NCBI GenBank assembly: GCA_963580285.1
Contig: OY757023.1
Coordinates: forward strand, 91,847,108-91,911,107
Origin: Lucinisca nassula
Taxonomy: Eukaryota; Mollusca; Bivalvia; Lucinida; Lucinidae
Direction: 5' to 3'
Length of the DNA stretch: 64,000 bases
The notes under the pieces were generated by a model, which ran no database searches, was not told where the DNA came from, and saw only the letters and a program-made list of their open reading frames with translations. Positions 9,493 to 18,184 of the stretch are shown in pieces. Each line of letters begins with the position of its first letter. Position 1 is the stretch's first letter. The position numbers were made by a program, and so were the translations under genes.

Positions 9493-10729
9493 CTATTTGT
9501 GTGTTCTAAGATGGCTAATGAGACCGATTCTAGCCATGAACTGTCTGTTGCAAATAGAGCAACTGAGGCTAGAGGACTCTTGCTGAACTCTTTCTGTTGG
9601 TGATGCCTTAGCTCTGTTTGCGCTGTGCGCGTTTCTGCTCAGCTTCACTGATTCTTTTTGTCTCATATTCATTGACATCCCTTTTGATGAGACCTCGCCA
9701 CTTTCTTCTGTCCTGTGCAATTTGTTCCCACGACTCTATTGGAATGTTGAAGTCCCTGAGGAAGGCTTTGAGGGTGTCCTGTAGCGCTTCTTCTGACCGC
9801 CTTGGGAGCGTTTGTCCATTTCTTCTTCTCCATAGAGAATTTTCTTTGGCAAACGTTCCATGGGCATTCTGGAAACATGGCCTGCCCATCTTAATTGTGT
9901 TAATTTCAGAATAGTATGTACATTTTGCATTCCTGCCCTGTTCAGGACTTCCGTGTCTGGAATCCTGTCTTGCCATTCTATGGAAGTGATTCAGTCTTTT
10001 GGCGTGCCGTTTGAAAACTGTCCATGTTTCACATGCATACAATAATGTTGACAGCACAAAAGCTCTGTAGACTTTCAGTTTTGTGTCAAAGTAGAAGTAA
10101 AACAAAGATCAGAAATTGATACAATTAACTTACTCCACCCATAAAAGACACCAAAGGGAAAGAAATACAAACATTAAGCGACCAGACCATAATGGAAACC
10201 TAAACAAAGGAAGGCCATAAGGACAGTTACTTTCCCACAAAATGGCCATATGGCCATCCGAAATTAAAAGACACAAGTGATACACACAGTAAGTAACAAA
10301 CAACAACATAAATAAATCGCCACAGAAGAGCCGCCTTGGAACGGTCAGTGGAAGATTTCCACCGGGGGGCTTAAATCGATTTTACGTGGCCACAATCCTC
10401 GCCCTTACTTCCGTCGCGATTTAGACAAATAATTTGTTCAGTCCGCATGAAGGCCTCCTAACTCATCAGTGCAACATCTCCGTGAACACAAAAATCAAAG
10501 AACCACAGAGGTGAGACAACGGTGAGGACTCGACAGCAAGAAACCACTGAAATGCTGGAGCAAAAGAAAACCAACAGTTAGACTCCGATGAGTCCACTTC
10601 GATCTCAGACACTACCACGTAGTCGGTCAAATGCTGTACTAGCTTTGGCAATCCTGGCATTGACTTCATCATCAGTGTGCACGGCTCTTGTGCTCCCAAG
10701 GTAGGTGAACGTGTCTACCACTTGCAATC
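9493..10729 (-). pseudogene. Broken non-LTR retrotransposon (LINE) RT C-terminus
   Basis: Minus strand, 5' part at 10729-10590: DTFTYLGS and AKASTAFDRLRGSV, followed by a TGA where Trp is expected. After an inserted R1 repeat the protein resumes with DTKLKVYRAFVLSTLLYACE and RLNHFHR. It shifts frame to RWAGHVSRMP and RLPKKILYGEE, shifts back to LQDTLKAFLRDFNIP and WEQIAQDR, and ends after another shift with a C2H2-like finger (CSICNRQF...HLRTH). These are the thumb and C-terminal motifs seen in many animal LINE RTs. At least three frameshifts, one stop and a 498 bp insertion make it dead. The N-terminal side is lost in the N gap. The clade is not assigned. Confidence 0.85.
10092..10589 (+). 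mobile_element. Interspersed repeat R1, 498 bp form, inside the LINE
   Basis: It begins 'tagaagtaaaacaaagatca' and ends 'gttagactccgat'. It is nearly identical to the 498 bp copy at 39511-40008 and similar to longer (~535 bp) copies at 23526, 28965 (minus) and 45281. It has no obvious terminal inverted repeats, no poly-A and no long gene. Short frames with FFCGGLFMLLFVTYCVYHLC recur in every copy and are translations of the repeat. Confidence 0.8.
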
Positions 10730-10752
10730 NNNNNNNNNNNNNNNNNNNNNNN
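10730..10752. other. Assembly gap (23 N)
   Basis: The run of N falls exactly between the LINE fragment and the left end of the Polinton-like element. The true left junction and any target duplication are therefore hidden. Confidence 0.99.
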
Positions 10753-10940
10753 ATGAGCCGTGGGATTGATATACAATTCGGACTGTTCATGTTAAATTAC
10801 ACTGTAATGACGTTGCTGCAACATTTTGTGGGGCCTGGGATGAAACGTCAGATGTTTTGTGGCGTCTGGTCCGGATCTACCCTGTTTGCGAAACCAAACG
10901 GCCTTAGTTTTTATCCGAAGGGGATCGTGTTTGGACTCGT

Positions 10941-11541
10941 CTAAAGGAGACCTACACGATGAAAGCATTCAACTGTGGCCTAATTATATCCATTGGTTGT
11001 TCAAATTATCTCCCTTTTGGTTCGCTTTAAATGGCTCTATTTCCCTTATGACTGAACCGATTTGGGTGATTTGGGTATCAAAAGAATTGTCTAAAGGAGA
11101 CCTAAGCGACACAATCATCGGACCGTGGCGGAATTATCTCCCTTGGTTGTTCAAATTATCTCCCTTTTGGTTCGCTTTAAATGGCTCTATTTCCCTTATG
11201 ACTGAACCGATTTGGGTGATTTGGGTATCAAAAGAATTGTCTAAAGGAGACCTAAGCGACACAATCATCGGACCGTGGCGGAATTATCTCCCTTGGTTGT
11301 TCAAATTATCTCCCTTTTGGTACGCTTTAAATGGATCTATTTCCCTTATGACTGAACCGATTTGGGTGATCTGGGTATCAAAATAACTTGTCTAAAGGAG
11401 ACCTACGCGACGCAATCATCGGACCATGGCAGAATTATCTCCCTTGGTGGTTCAAATTATCTCCCTTTGGGTAATCTTTAAATGGCTCTATTTCCCTTAT
11501 GCCTGAAACGATTTGGGTGATCTGGGTATCAAACGAATCGT
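10941..11541 (+). repeat. 150 bp tandem repeat in left arm, about four units
   Basis: CTAAAGGAGACCTA recurs at 10941, 11091, 11241, 11392 and 11542, so the period is 150-151 bp. Because 150 is a multiple of three, an open frame with a repeating WLFKLSPFW...LMTEPIWVIWVSK pattern runs through it; this is a by-product. The right arm carries only two units. Confidence 0.9.
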
Positions 11542-11882
11542 CTAAAGGAGACTTACGCTTTTAACTCCCTATTGAATGGTTCGAAACTGACACGTTACGT
11601 CTAATTTGAAAGGTGTACTAAGTATTGGTGATGAACTCAAAGATCTCATCACGTGAACACCCTAACTTAACCCCACTTTTTACGGAGAAATCTGGGTGTA
11701 CATTATTTTTTTCTTATTTCTGCTCCAAGACCACAAAGAGGCGGTTCTTACGAGTACCCACAACCTATGATTGCAGTATAAAAAAGAAAAATGTCATGGA
11801 TTTTCTTAAAAATGTCGCCATATTTTGAGATGTGAAAAATGTCGCGCGGGTATGTTATCGTAATGCGAAAAATGAATCAGCA

Positions 11883-12001
11883 TCACACACGCACACTCAT
11901 ACATACATACATACATACATACATACACTCACATACACGAGAATATACACACATGCACACACATAGATACATAATAATCAAACACACGCAGACACACACA
12001 C

Positions 12002-12041
<40 letters not shown>

Positions 12042-12112
12042 TACATAAATACATACATACATACATGACTCACACTCATGTACATACATACATACATACA
12101 TACATACATACA

Positions 12113-12143
<31 letters not shown>

Positions 12144-12893
12144 GTGGGTTGAATTCTTTGATAATGTCTGCATGGTTTTACCTCGAGATCTCGCCATCAC
12201 ATAGTATGCGCAGTATAGTCCGCATACGTTAGAACTAGATTGTTGAAGCTGTTTATTGTTCATTAGGTAGGGTTTATTGAGTACCTCTTCAAATCCAACG
12301 CCATAACTTCTAGGGTCGTTTCCTACTGAGTCGAAAAATTCGTACGGTCCGTTTTTGGGAAAATAAAATGTTACCCAGTGTTTCCCTCTTTGATAACTGA
12401 TGGATGTGTTGGAAATGACGAACCTTCCTCTTCTTTTTTTAATTTGGTCCGCTGCGCAGACAGTCACGGGACATCCAGAAAGAATACGAGTCGATTGATC
12501 ACTGTTCATCGTCGCATAATATTTAAATTTTGTCCAGTCTACCAACTGCCCGTTTTTTACTCTTGGTTTCTTACGAGCAGAGGTCTCACCCTTATGCTCC
12601 TTTTGTAATCGTGCTAGATCTGACTTTGCCATTTCAACCGCTTGAGCCACGGGAGTGACCAATTTCACCAAGGGTTTTTGCTGTTCCCGCATTTCTATTT
12701 CTTTTTGCCGTTCATCTGCCATTTCCGGTAGAAGACGGTTTCTGCTACCACTATCGACGATATAACGCCCCATGTAATCGGGTTGAACGTAGCCCTCGCT
12801 CAAGTCTTTGAAGTGTTGGTACCATGCGTCGTAGTCCGGGACATAAGGTACCCATTTTAGCAGTTTCGTGTCAAACACTTCTATCGAACCCAT
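11883..12893 (-). CDS. Adenovirus-type cysteine protease with N-terminal extension (Polinton PRO)
   Basis: ATG at 12893. Residues 1-60 form a Tyr/Trp-rich region of unknown role, residues 60-115 are charged and helical, and the protease follows. His172 lies in GKHW, Asp188 in EFFDSVGNDP, a Gln near 217-218, and the catalytic Cys224 in SSNVCGLYCAYY. This His-Asp/Glu-Gln-Cys order matches adenovirus maturation proteases and Polinton PRO, which process capsid proteins. After about residue 245 the frame reads into the CATA/CA microsatellites of the left inverted repeat, giving an artificial Cys-Met-Tyr-Val tail. The natural C-terminus is therefore probably lost or ends near 12145. The N-terminal region may derive from a separate Polinton gene; this is inference. 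Confidence 0.8.
12065..12140. repeat. (CATA)n microsatellite, left arm
   Basis: Tetranucleotide run directly abutting the protease coding end. Another CATA/CA stretch lies at about 11905-12060. Confidence 0.9.
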
Positions 12894-12953
12894 CTTTTTT
12901 GTTTCTCCAAATATAGCGATGCTTTACCCTTCTTACGTTTATTTCATTCGTCA

Positions 12954-13427
12954 TCAGATTCCTGGTCTTCTGTCAAGACATGGTCGGGCCAAACACTGCT
13001 GGATGGATTCGTCGACATTCATACCATGCTGTATTCTTAAAGTTTTAGCCGACTGTAGAATCTGCCGCTGAGTAAGATCCTTTTGCAGCTGGTGATAATC
13101 CATTAGAAACATCGCGCAATCGTGTCTTAGTCTTTTCCTGAAGGAGGGTAAGTCCTCGTTTGCTGCGCGATGATAAGCGACCTCAGGAGCAGTCCCTTCT
13201 TCGATGTAGCTATTAACCTTGTCTTTAAAGCGCTCTGCATTCGATTGCCTTAGAGGTTCCTTAAACCTTCTCTCCCATATTTCTAGACATAGGCGGTCTT
13301 CTTCCAGATCATCTGTGGCACGTTTACCCGGAGGTGCCAATAAGGGGTAATGCGTGTCGTTTGTGTCAGATTCCATGTCATCGTCACTGTCTTCAGCATT
13401 TATATCGGACTCATCGGATACCTCCAA
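12954..13427 (-). CDS. Acidic, helix-rich protein of Polinton-like element, function unknown
   Basis: The frame opens directly after the ATPase stop codon. Its first codon here is TTG, and the first ATG is at 13376 (MESDTNDTH...), which is the likelier start, giving about 140 residues. An Asp/Glu/Ser-rich N-terminus (EDSDDDMESD) precedes a charged helical region (LCLEIWERRF, AERFKDKVNSYIEEG, QLQKDLTQRQILQSAKTL). No known domain is recognised. Its place between ATPase and protease suggests a virion or morphogenesis role, by position only. It ends 60 bp before the protease ATG, so the genes lie in a compact same-strand row. Confidence 0.55.
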   Translation of the reverse strand: MEVSDESDINAEDSDDDMESDTNDTHYPLLAPPGKRATDDLEEDRLCLEIWERRFKEPLRQSNAERFKDKVNSYIEEGTAPEVAYHRAANEDLPSFRKRLRHDCAMFLMDYHQLQKDLTQRQILQSAKTLRIQHGMNVDESIQQCLARPCLDRRPGI

Positions 13428-14158
13428 TTACCGCTTTCTTCCTACCGGAAATATGTCACTGCGTAAACGCTCTTGTTCGGGCGTGCTCGATTTTAGGTCG
13501 ACTATCAGGTACCCGTAAGGCTGACTCGTAGCCTGTTCGAATCGTTTCATAAACACGGAATTGGATGCCGGATAAATTCTTCTCGCCAACGTCACCACTT
13601 GTTGTCTGTCGATTGGATTATTGAAAAGGACGAGGTATTGCCTGTTCAAAGCGATGTCTCTGCAGGCTTTTCCTTGTGGAAATAGGTTTTGTGTGAGATC
13701 TACGACAGACAGGTTTCTGTGATGGCTTCCCTTGGTAAAGAGGTCCGCAATTCTTTGATCGCATTTAGCCTCTGTCATCAAATCGTCAAAAACCAGTACG
13801 TTCCTTTTGCGGTATCGACATACTCTGGGCTAGTCAGGCTGTCCGGTATACCGTGTACAAACTCTATCTGGGGTAGTTCGCTTTGCAAGTCCTCATACAG
13901 GCTTTGCCATTGACCAAAACACCATACGATACGCTCAGGTGGCGGGTATATGAGGTCGGATAGGAGTAACTTTCTAGTCCATTCCGTTTTACCGCTTTCA
14001 CTAGGACCAGTTACCACCATAGAAAACGGATGTTGAAAGATAATGCTGTTAGTCATGTCTGATTGCGGTTCTATCCCACTGCCGTGCTTATTGCGTTGGT
14101 GCCTTAACAAAGCATCACGTCTGGAGAACACGAGGTTACAGTCTGAGCATCGATTCAT
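13428..14158 (-). pseudogene. Packaging ATPase (A32/FtsK-HerA type) with zinc finger, frameshifted
   Basis: ATG at 14158. Residues 4-25 form a C2H2 finger (CSDC...H...H). A linker follows, then Walker A GPSESGKTEW at residues 51-60. The first frame stops at 13778 just as Walker B is reached. The second frame resumes within the same codons (VFDDLMTEAKCDQ) and continues through LSVVDLTQNLFPQGK, RQYLVLFNNPIDRQQVV and SNSVFMKRFEQAT to a stop at 13428. Both halves match the layout of Polinton and adintovirus-type genome-packaging ATPases, which drive DNA into capsids. A single-base indel near 13785-13792 splits the gene just before Walker B. It may be a real lesion or a sequencing error. Confidence 0.85.
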
Positions 14159-14451
14159 TTTTGTTTGTCAAGAGTTTGCAGTTGGGTCATTCTTACAAAC
14201 TTTTCACATTTTTTACAAACACCTACCCCACCAACACCACCACCACCATCACAGCCACCACCACCACCACCACCACAGCCACCACCACCACCACCACAGC
14301 CACCACCACCACCACAGCCACCACAGCCACCACCACAGCCACCACCACAGCCACCACCACCACCACCACAGTCACCACCACCACCACAGCCACCAACACC
14401 AATGTCAAGTCCACCTCGTTTCAATTTGTTGGATAATGCTACTGGTTCCAA
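14155..14451 (-). CDS. Gly/Cys-rich small protein of Polinton-like element (uncertain)
   Basis: The minus-strand frame contains an N-terminal ALSNKLKRGGLDIG segment, then about 55 residues of Gly with regularly spaced Cys, encoded by an imperfect GGT/GGC triplet repeat. It ends CKKCEKFVRMTQLQTLDKQK, and its stop overlaps the ATPase ATG. The first codon is TTG. Reading further upstream in frame there is an ATG (near 14492) followed six codons later by TGA, so the 5' end looks broken or the start is misjudged. The tight 4 bp overlap with the ATPase and the non-repetitive ends favour a real gene whose centre was expanded by triplet slippage. Function unknown; a minor virion protein is possible. 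Confidence 0.45.
   Translation of the reverse strand: MEPVALSNKLKRGGLDIGVGGCGGGGDCGGGGGGCGGGCGGGCGGCGGGGGCGGGGGGCGGGGGGGCDGGGGVGGVGVCKKCEKFVRMTQLQTLDKQK
14223..14400. repeat. (CCA/CCACAG) triplet-type repeat
   Basis: A long CCACCA run with interspersed CAGCCA units underlies the Gly/Cys-rich frame on the minus strand. It gives meaningless His-, Thr- and Pro-rich frames on the plus strand. Confidence 0.9.
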
Positions 14452-14719
14452 ATATTCGATTCGCGAAATTCGCTTTCATTTCTGCGTCTTCATTAATTTC
14501 TTATTGGTTTAATCTTGAAAAAGAACTTACTCTCTGGTATCTGTGTCTCCATAAATTTCTTCCTGGCTATGCTTGAAAATAACTTAGTTTTTAGGGTGTT
14601 TTTTTGACGGTTCGTTTCGGAGGGATCTTTTTTGGAAGCATATTGTAGGAGGGTTCTTTCCGGGAATCTTTTCAAGGGTTGTTCTATGAAAATAAATTAG
14701 TCTCTAGATTGTAAAAATA

Positions 14720-14792
14720 TGGCACGAATAGGGCTCGATCCTATGACCTCCTGCTTATCAGACAGGTGCTCTACCAACTGAGCTAAAGTGCC
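14720..14792 (-). tRNA. tRNA-Ile(GAT)-like gene inside the Polinton-like element
   Basis: Read on the minus strand as a 73-base cloverleaf. The acceptor is GGCACTT/TCGTGCC (five outer pairs good, inner two mismatched). The D arm is GCTC-AGTTGGTA-GAGC. The anticodon arm is CCTGT-CTGATAA-GCAGG with anticodon GAT. The variable loop is AGGTC, the T arm ATAGG-ATCGAGC-CCTAT, and the discriminator A. The T loop starts with A rather than T, and two acceptor pairs fail, so it may be decaying. Animal nuclear tRNA-Ile genes mostly use AAT, so GAT is unusual. No intron and no SINE body follow, and it stands between two element genes on the same strand. Confidence 0.75.
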
Positions 14793-15086
14793 TGGATATA
14801 CTTTGTATGTATTACAATTATTTTAAACTTACAGGTTTTTCTTTCTCAAGTTGTTGGAAGCCCTGAAAAGGGCTGCTTTGATATTTTTGCTTCAACTATC
14901 TTCGATTTATTTCGGCTTCCTTTCTTTTTTTTCGAATGGACTTGAATGGCTGCTTAGTTGATATATTAACAACTACTGAATCAAAATTCGTTAGCCGAAT
15001 AGGTCGATGATAAAAAATGGGTTAATGACATGTCCGAATTTGCTTCTTGGGTGAATCTTTCTAAAATTAATCCATTCTTTTCCACG

Positions 15087-15590
15087 CTACCTGTCATCCG
15101 CATCTCGACTTGCTTTTTCAATAGCTCGATTCACGCCGGGCAAGATTTTCTCTAGAGTCCTCCACTGTCTCAAGTTCAAAGGAATACCGCGAATGGTAGC
15201 CGTTTGGTTTGAGAAGAGACGAATGTCGAGAACGATGTCGCCGTTTCTGTTGCACACCGAGATTATGACATTGTCCGTTAGATAAAATTGTTCCAAATAC
15301 GAGCAAACCGTCTGGTTAGCTTCCACTTTGACATGGTAATCCAAGGGAGGGTCTTGACTCCAGTCGATACTAGCCAAGACAACTATAGGAGAAGAAAGCG
15401 TGATAACGATAATACCAATAACGCTTATCCATTTGACGGCTCTTATAGGACGCCCCAGCTGTTCTTGTTGGACTTTATAAGTTTGTTCTTTGGGCTCGTC
15501 ATGGATTTTGAAGGTCGTGTTCCTCTTTCCAACAGTAGATAAACCGGTTTGCGGCTTCTTTAGCTTCGAATCGCAACTTGTAAATGGGTA
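15087..15590 (-). CDS. PC4-like DNA-binding protein of Polinton-like element (5' end uncertain)
   Basis: The C-terminal ~50 residues (GDIVLDIRLF, then RGIPLNLRQWRTLEKILPGV) resemble the PC4/p15 fold, a strand-rich ssDNA-binding domain with a GISL..QW..L motif. The frame starting at the TTG at 15377 gives 96 residues. The same frame is open without a stop back to 15590 (167 codons in all) but contains no ATG. That upstream part includes a charged stretch and a hydrophobic segment (WISVIGIIVIT...PIVVLA) that could be a membrane helix. Either the gene lost its start or the upstream opening is chance. The family assignment is from motif resemblance only. Confidence 0.5.
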   Translation of the reverse strand, partial: YPFTSCDSKLKKPQTGLSTVGKRNTTFKIHDEPKEQTYKVQQEQLGRPIRAVKWISVIGIIVITLSSPIVVLASIDWSQDPPLDYHVKVEANQTVCSYLEQFYLTDNVIISVCNRNGDIVLDIRLFSNQTATIRGIPLNLRQWRTLEKILPGVNRAIEKASRDADDR

Positions 15591-15914
15591 TCAGAGGTTT
15601 GGCTGTGTAATCGTGACAGAGGCACAACAAAGTCAGAATCATAATGAACACGTCAACTCGTCTTCTTACGTCCTATCATTTATGATATGTAAACGATGAA
15701 AGCTCTTAGGGTACGAGTTTCTGATACACTTTCAACAGTCGGCGAGCGGGGCACTGTCAATCCGTTTTGTTAATTAATAGCAACGAATCAAAATGTGTCG
15801 TAGCCATATTAAAACATAGGCCTTTATCCATTAGAAGTTATTGTCTGTTAGAACGGCGTAGAGCTCTGATCGGGTATGTCGTTTTAAGCTTTTTATTAGG
15901 GTTTGAAGCAGTTT

Positions 15915-16075
15915 GTTTGCGTTGTGCATGTGTATGTATGTATGTATGTATGTATGTATGTATGTATGTATGTATGTATGTATGTATGTATGTATAAGTG
16001 AGTGGTTTTTGTATGTATGTATGTATGTATGTATGTATGTATGTATGTATGTATGTATGTATGTATGTATGTATG

Positions 16076-16106
<31 letters not shown>

Positions 16107-17257
16107 GTACATGAGTGTGAGTCATGTATGTATGTATGTATTTATGTATGTATGCATGTGTGTGTGTGGGTGTGTTTTGTGTGGGTGTGTTCTTGCGTGT
16201 GTGTGATTATTATGTATCTATGTGTGTGCACGTGTGTATGTGCGCGTGTATGTGAGTGTATGTATGTAAGTATGTATGTATGTATGTATGTATGTATGTA
16301 TGTATGTATGTATGTATGTATGTATGTATGTATGTATGTATGTATGTATGTATGTATGTATGTATGTATGAGTGTGCGTGTGTGATGCTGATTCATTTTT
16401 CGCATTACGATAACATACCCGTGCGACATTTTTCACATCTCCAAATATGGCGACATTTTTATGAAAATCCATGATATTTTTTCTTTTTTTTATACTGCAA
16501 ACATAGGTTGTGGGTACTCGTTAGAACCCCCTCTTTGTGGTCTTGGAGCAGAAATAAGAAAAAAATAATGTACACCCAGATTACCTCGTAAAAAGTGGGG
16601 TTTAGTGGGGGTGTTCACGTGATGAGATCTTTGAGTTCATCACCAATACTTAGTACACCTTTCAAATGAGATGTAACGTGTCAGTTTCGAGCCATTCTAT
16701 AGGGATTTAAAAGCGATTTCACGCATTTTGTCCACGGTCCGATGATTTTGACGCGTAAGTCTCCTTTAGACGATTCGTTTGATACCCAGATCACCCAAAT
16801 CGGTTCAGGCATAAGGGAAATAGAGCCATTTAAAGATTACCCAAAGGGAGATAATTTGAACCACCAAGGGAGATGATTCCGCCACGGTCCGATGATTGCG
16901 TCGCGGAGGTCTCCTTTAGACAATTCTTTTGATACCCAAATCACCCAAATCGGTTCAGTCATAAGGGAAATAGAGCCATTTAAAGCGTACCAAAAGGGAG
17001 ATAATTTGAACAACCAAGGGATATAATTAGGCCACAGTTGAATGTTTTCATCGTGTAGGTCTCCTTTAGACGTGTCCAAACACGATCCCCTTCGGATAAA
17101 ATCTAAGGCCGTTTGGTTTCGCAAACAGGGTAGATTCGGATCAGACACCATAAAACATCTGACGTTTCATCCCAGGCCCCACAAAATGTTGCAGCAACGC
17201 CTTTCCAGTGTAATTTAACATGCACAGTCCGAATTGTATATCAATCCCACGGCTCAT
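15915..17257 (-). repeat. Right terminal inverted repeat of the Polinton-like element
   Basis: Inverted counterpart of 10753-12140. It holds long TATG runs (about 15921-16115 and 16255-16370) with shared spacers (GTACATGAGTGTGAGTCATG), the shared hairpin module (about 16430-16640), two 150 bp units (CTCCTTTAGA at 16761, 16911, 17061) and the ATGAGCCGTGGGATTGATAT end at 17257. Many Cys-Met-Tyr-Val and Tyr-Ile-His-Thr frames here are microsatellite translations. Confidence 0.85.
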
Positions 17258-18184
17258 CATAAAAATCACCGATTGTATCGGCTAGGTATTGTATGGATTT
17301 TATGGCGTTCGTAAATCTCTTAGGGGGATGCCAAAGCTTTTGTTTTCAATTTTTAATACCTCAAACGGAGCAGCTGGGTTTTGGAGAGCCCTTTTGTTAA
17401 AAATTAAGTGTCTTCTTCGAACAATAGAGACGTGGCAAAGCTGAACGGACACAGTTATATTTGAGAATCATAGCACATTTAAACGTGAATAAGCCAGCTT
17501 ATTAAGCCAATCTGGAATATTGTTTTGGGGTTTACGGGTTAGACTGATGCGAAAAGCGTATGAGACCGCGTTTATACGCAGTCTGGTCATCTTATATTGC
17601 CGCTAAAGTTTTACCTTTTTCGGTCGCCGGCCCAATACTCGTATCGCATCGATAAAAAGTCAATGTACCGTGAATGAACCTTCAAGCGCTAATCACCACT
17701 AGAAGATGACTTTTTTTCTTTGTTTGGGTTCAGCAGTCCTGCTAATGGCAGGTGATTCGCGTTAAACATGTACCCTTGAGTGAGTGAGTGTTTGAGTCCC
17801 ACCCTGGAAATTAAGAAATAGAACGATTTTCCGTGTTAAGCGGACTGGCGCATTTCAAGCTAAAACCCATTAGCAGATGATATTTTCGCAAGTTGGTTTT
17901 AAAAGTCAAACACACATCTATTCAAACATGTTTACCACCTCTAGCGCGTAAGCAACGTAAATAATGCAAGCTTAGCAACAGCGTACATTGTTTTCAAATT
18001 TCAAGAAAACCATTTGTTAAAAGAACATTCCAAGCTGTTTTCCAGGTGCAAACTTTCAGTTTACACGCAGTATTATACCCATTTAACACGCTGAACACCT
18101 CTTAATCGACATTGAAAAAATCTTGGTTCTCTGCGATGACGGCTGACGCTTTAGAATTGCCTTAATAAATGCAATTTGGTGCAT
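17258..18184. other. No gene seen
   Basis: Sequence beyond the Polinton-like element. It contains one 'ggttcagcagtcctgctaatg' hairpin-like piece and a 'gagtgagtgagtg' remnant that may be an old SINE tail. No exon was recognised. Confidence 0.35.

Larger units (their letters stand above)
10753..12140 (+). repeat. Left terminal inverted repeat of the Polinton-like element
   Basis: From the N gap inward: a unique ~190 bp end, a 150 bp tandem block (10941-11541), a module shared with hairpin repeats elsewhere (about 11634-11835), then CATA and CA microsatellites up to the protease 3' end. The order is mirrored in the right arm. The arms differ in tandem copy number and microsatellite length. Confidence 0.85.
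10753..17257 (-). mobile_element. Short Polinton/Maverick-like element with long inverted ends
   Basis: The first ~1.4 kb (10753-12140) reappears inverted at about 15915-17257. Both outer ends begin with ATGAGCCGTGGGATTGATAT, read inward. Between them, on the minus strand, lie adenovirus-type protease, acidic protein, packaging ATPase, Gly/Cys-rich ORF, tRNA-like gene and PC4-like ORF. Polintons normally run 15-20 kb and carry protein-primed DNA polymerase, retroviral-type integrase and capsid genes. None is seen here, so this is an internally deleted, non-autonomous copy or a reduced relative. It has inactivating lesions. Confidence 0.8.

Noticed and set aside
10859..11386. 175-residue plus-strand frame with repeated WLFKLSPFW and LMTEPIWVIWVSK
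   Set aside because: It is a translation of the 150 bp tandem repeat in the Polinton arm. The period is a multiple of three and the mirrored arm shows the same effect, with no conserved protein features.
14043..14576. 177-residue His-rich plus-strand frame and Thr-/Pro-rich companions
   Set aside because: They are opposite-strand and off-frame readings of the CCA repeat under the minus-strand Gly/Cys ORF and of the ATPase gene.
15831..16474. Several 70-97 residue frames of Met-Tyr-Val-Cys or Tyr-Ile-His-Thr repeats on both strands
   Set aside because: They arise from the TATG/CATA microsatellites and have no non-repeat conserved region.
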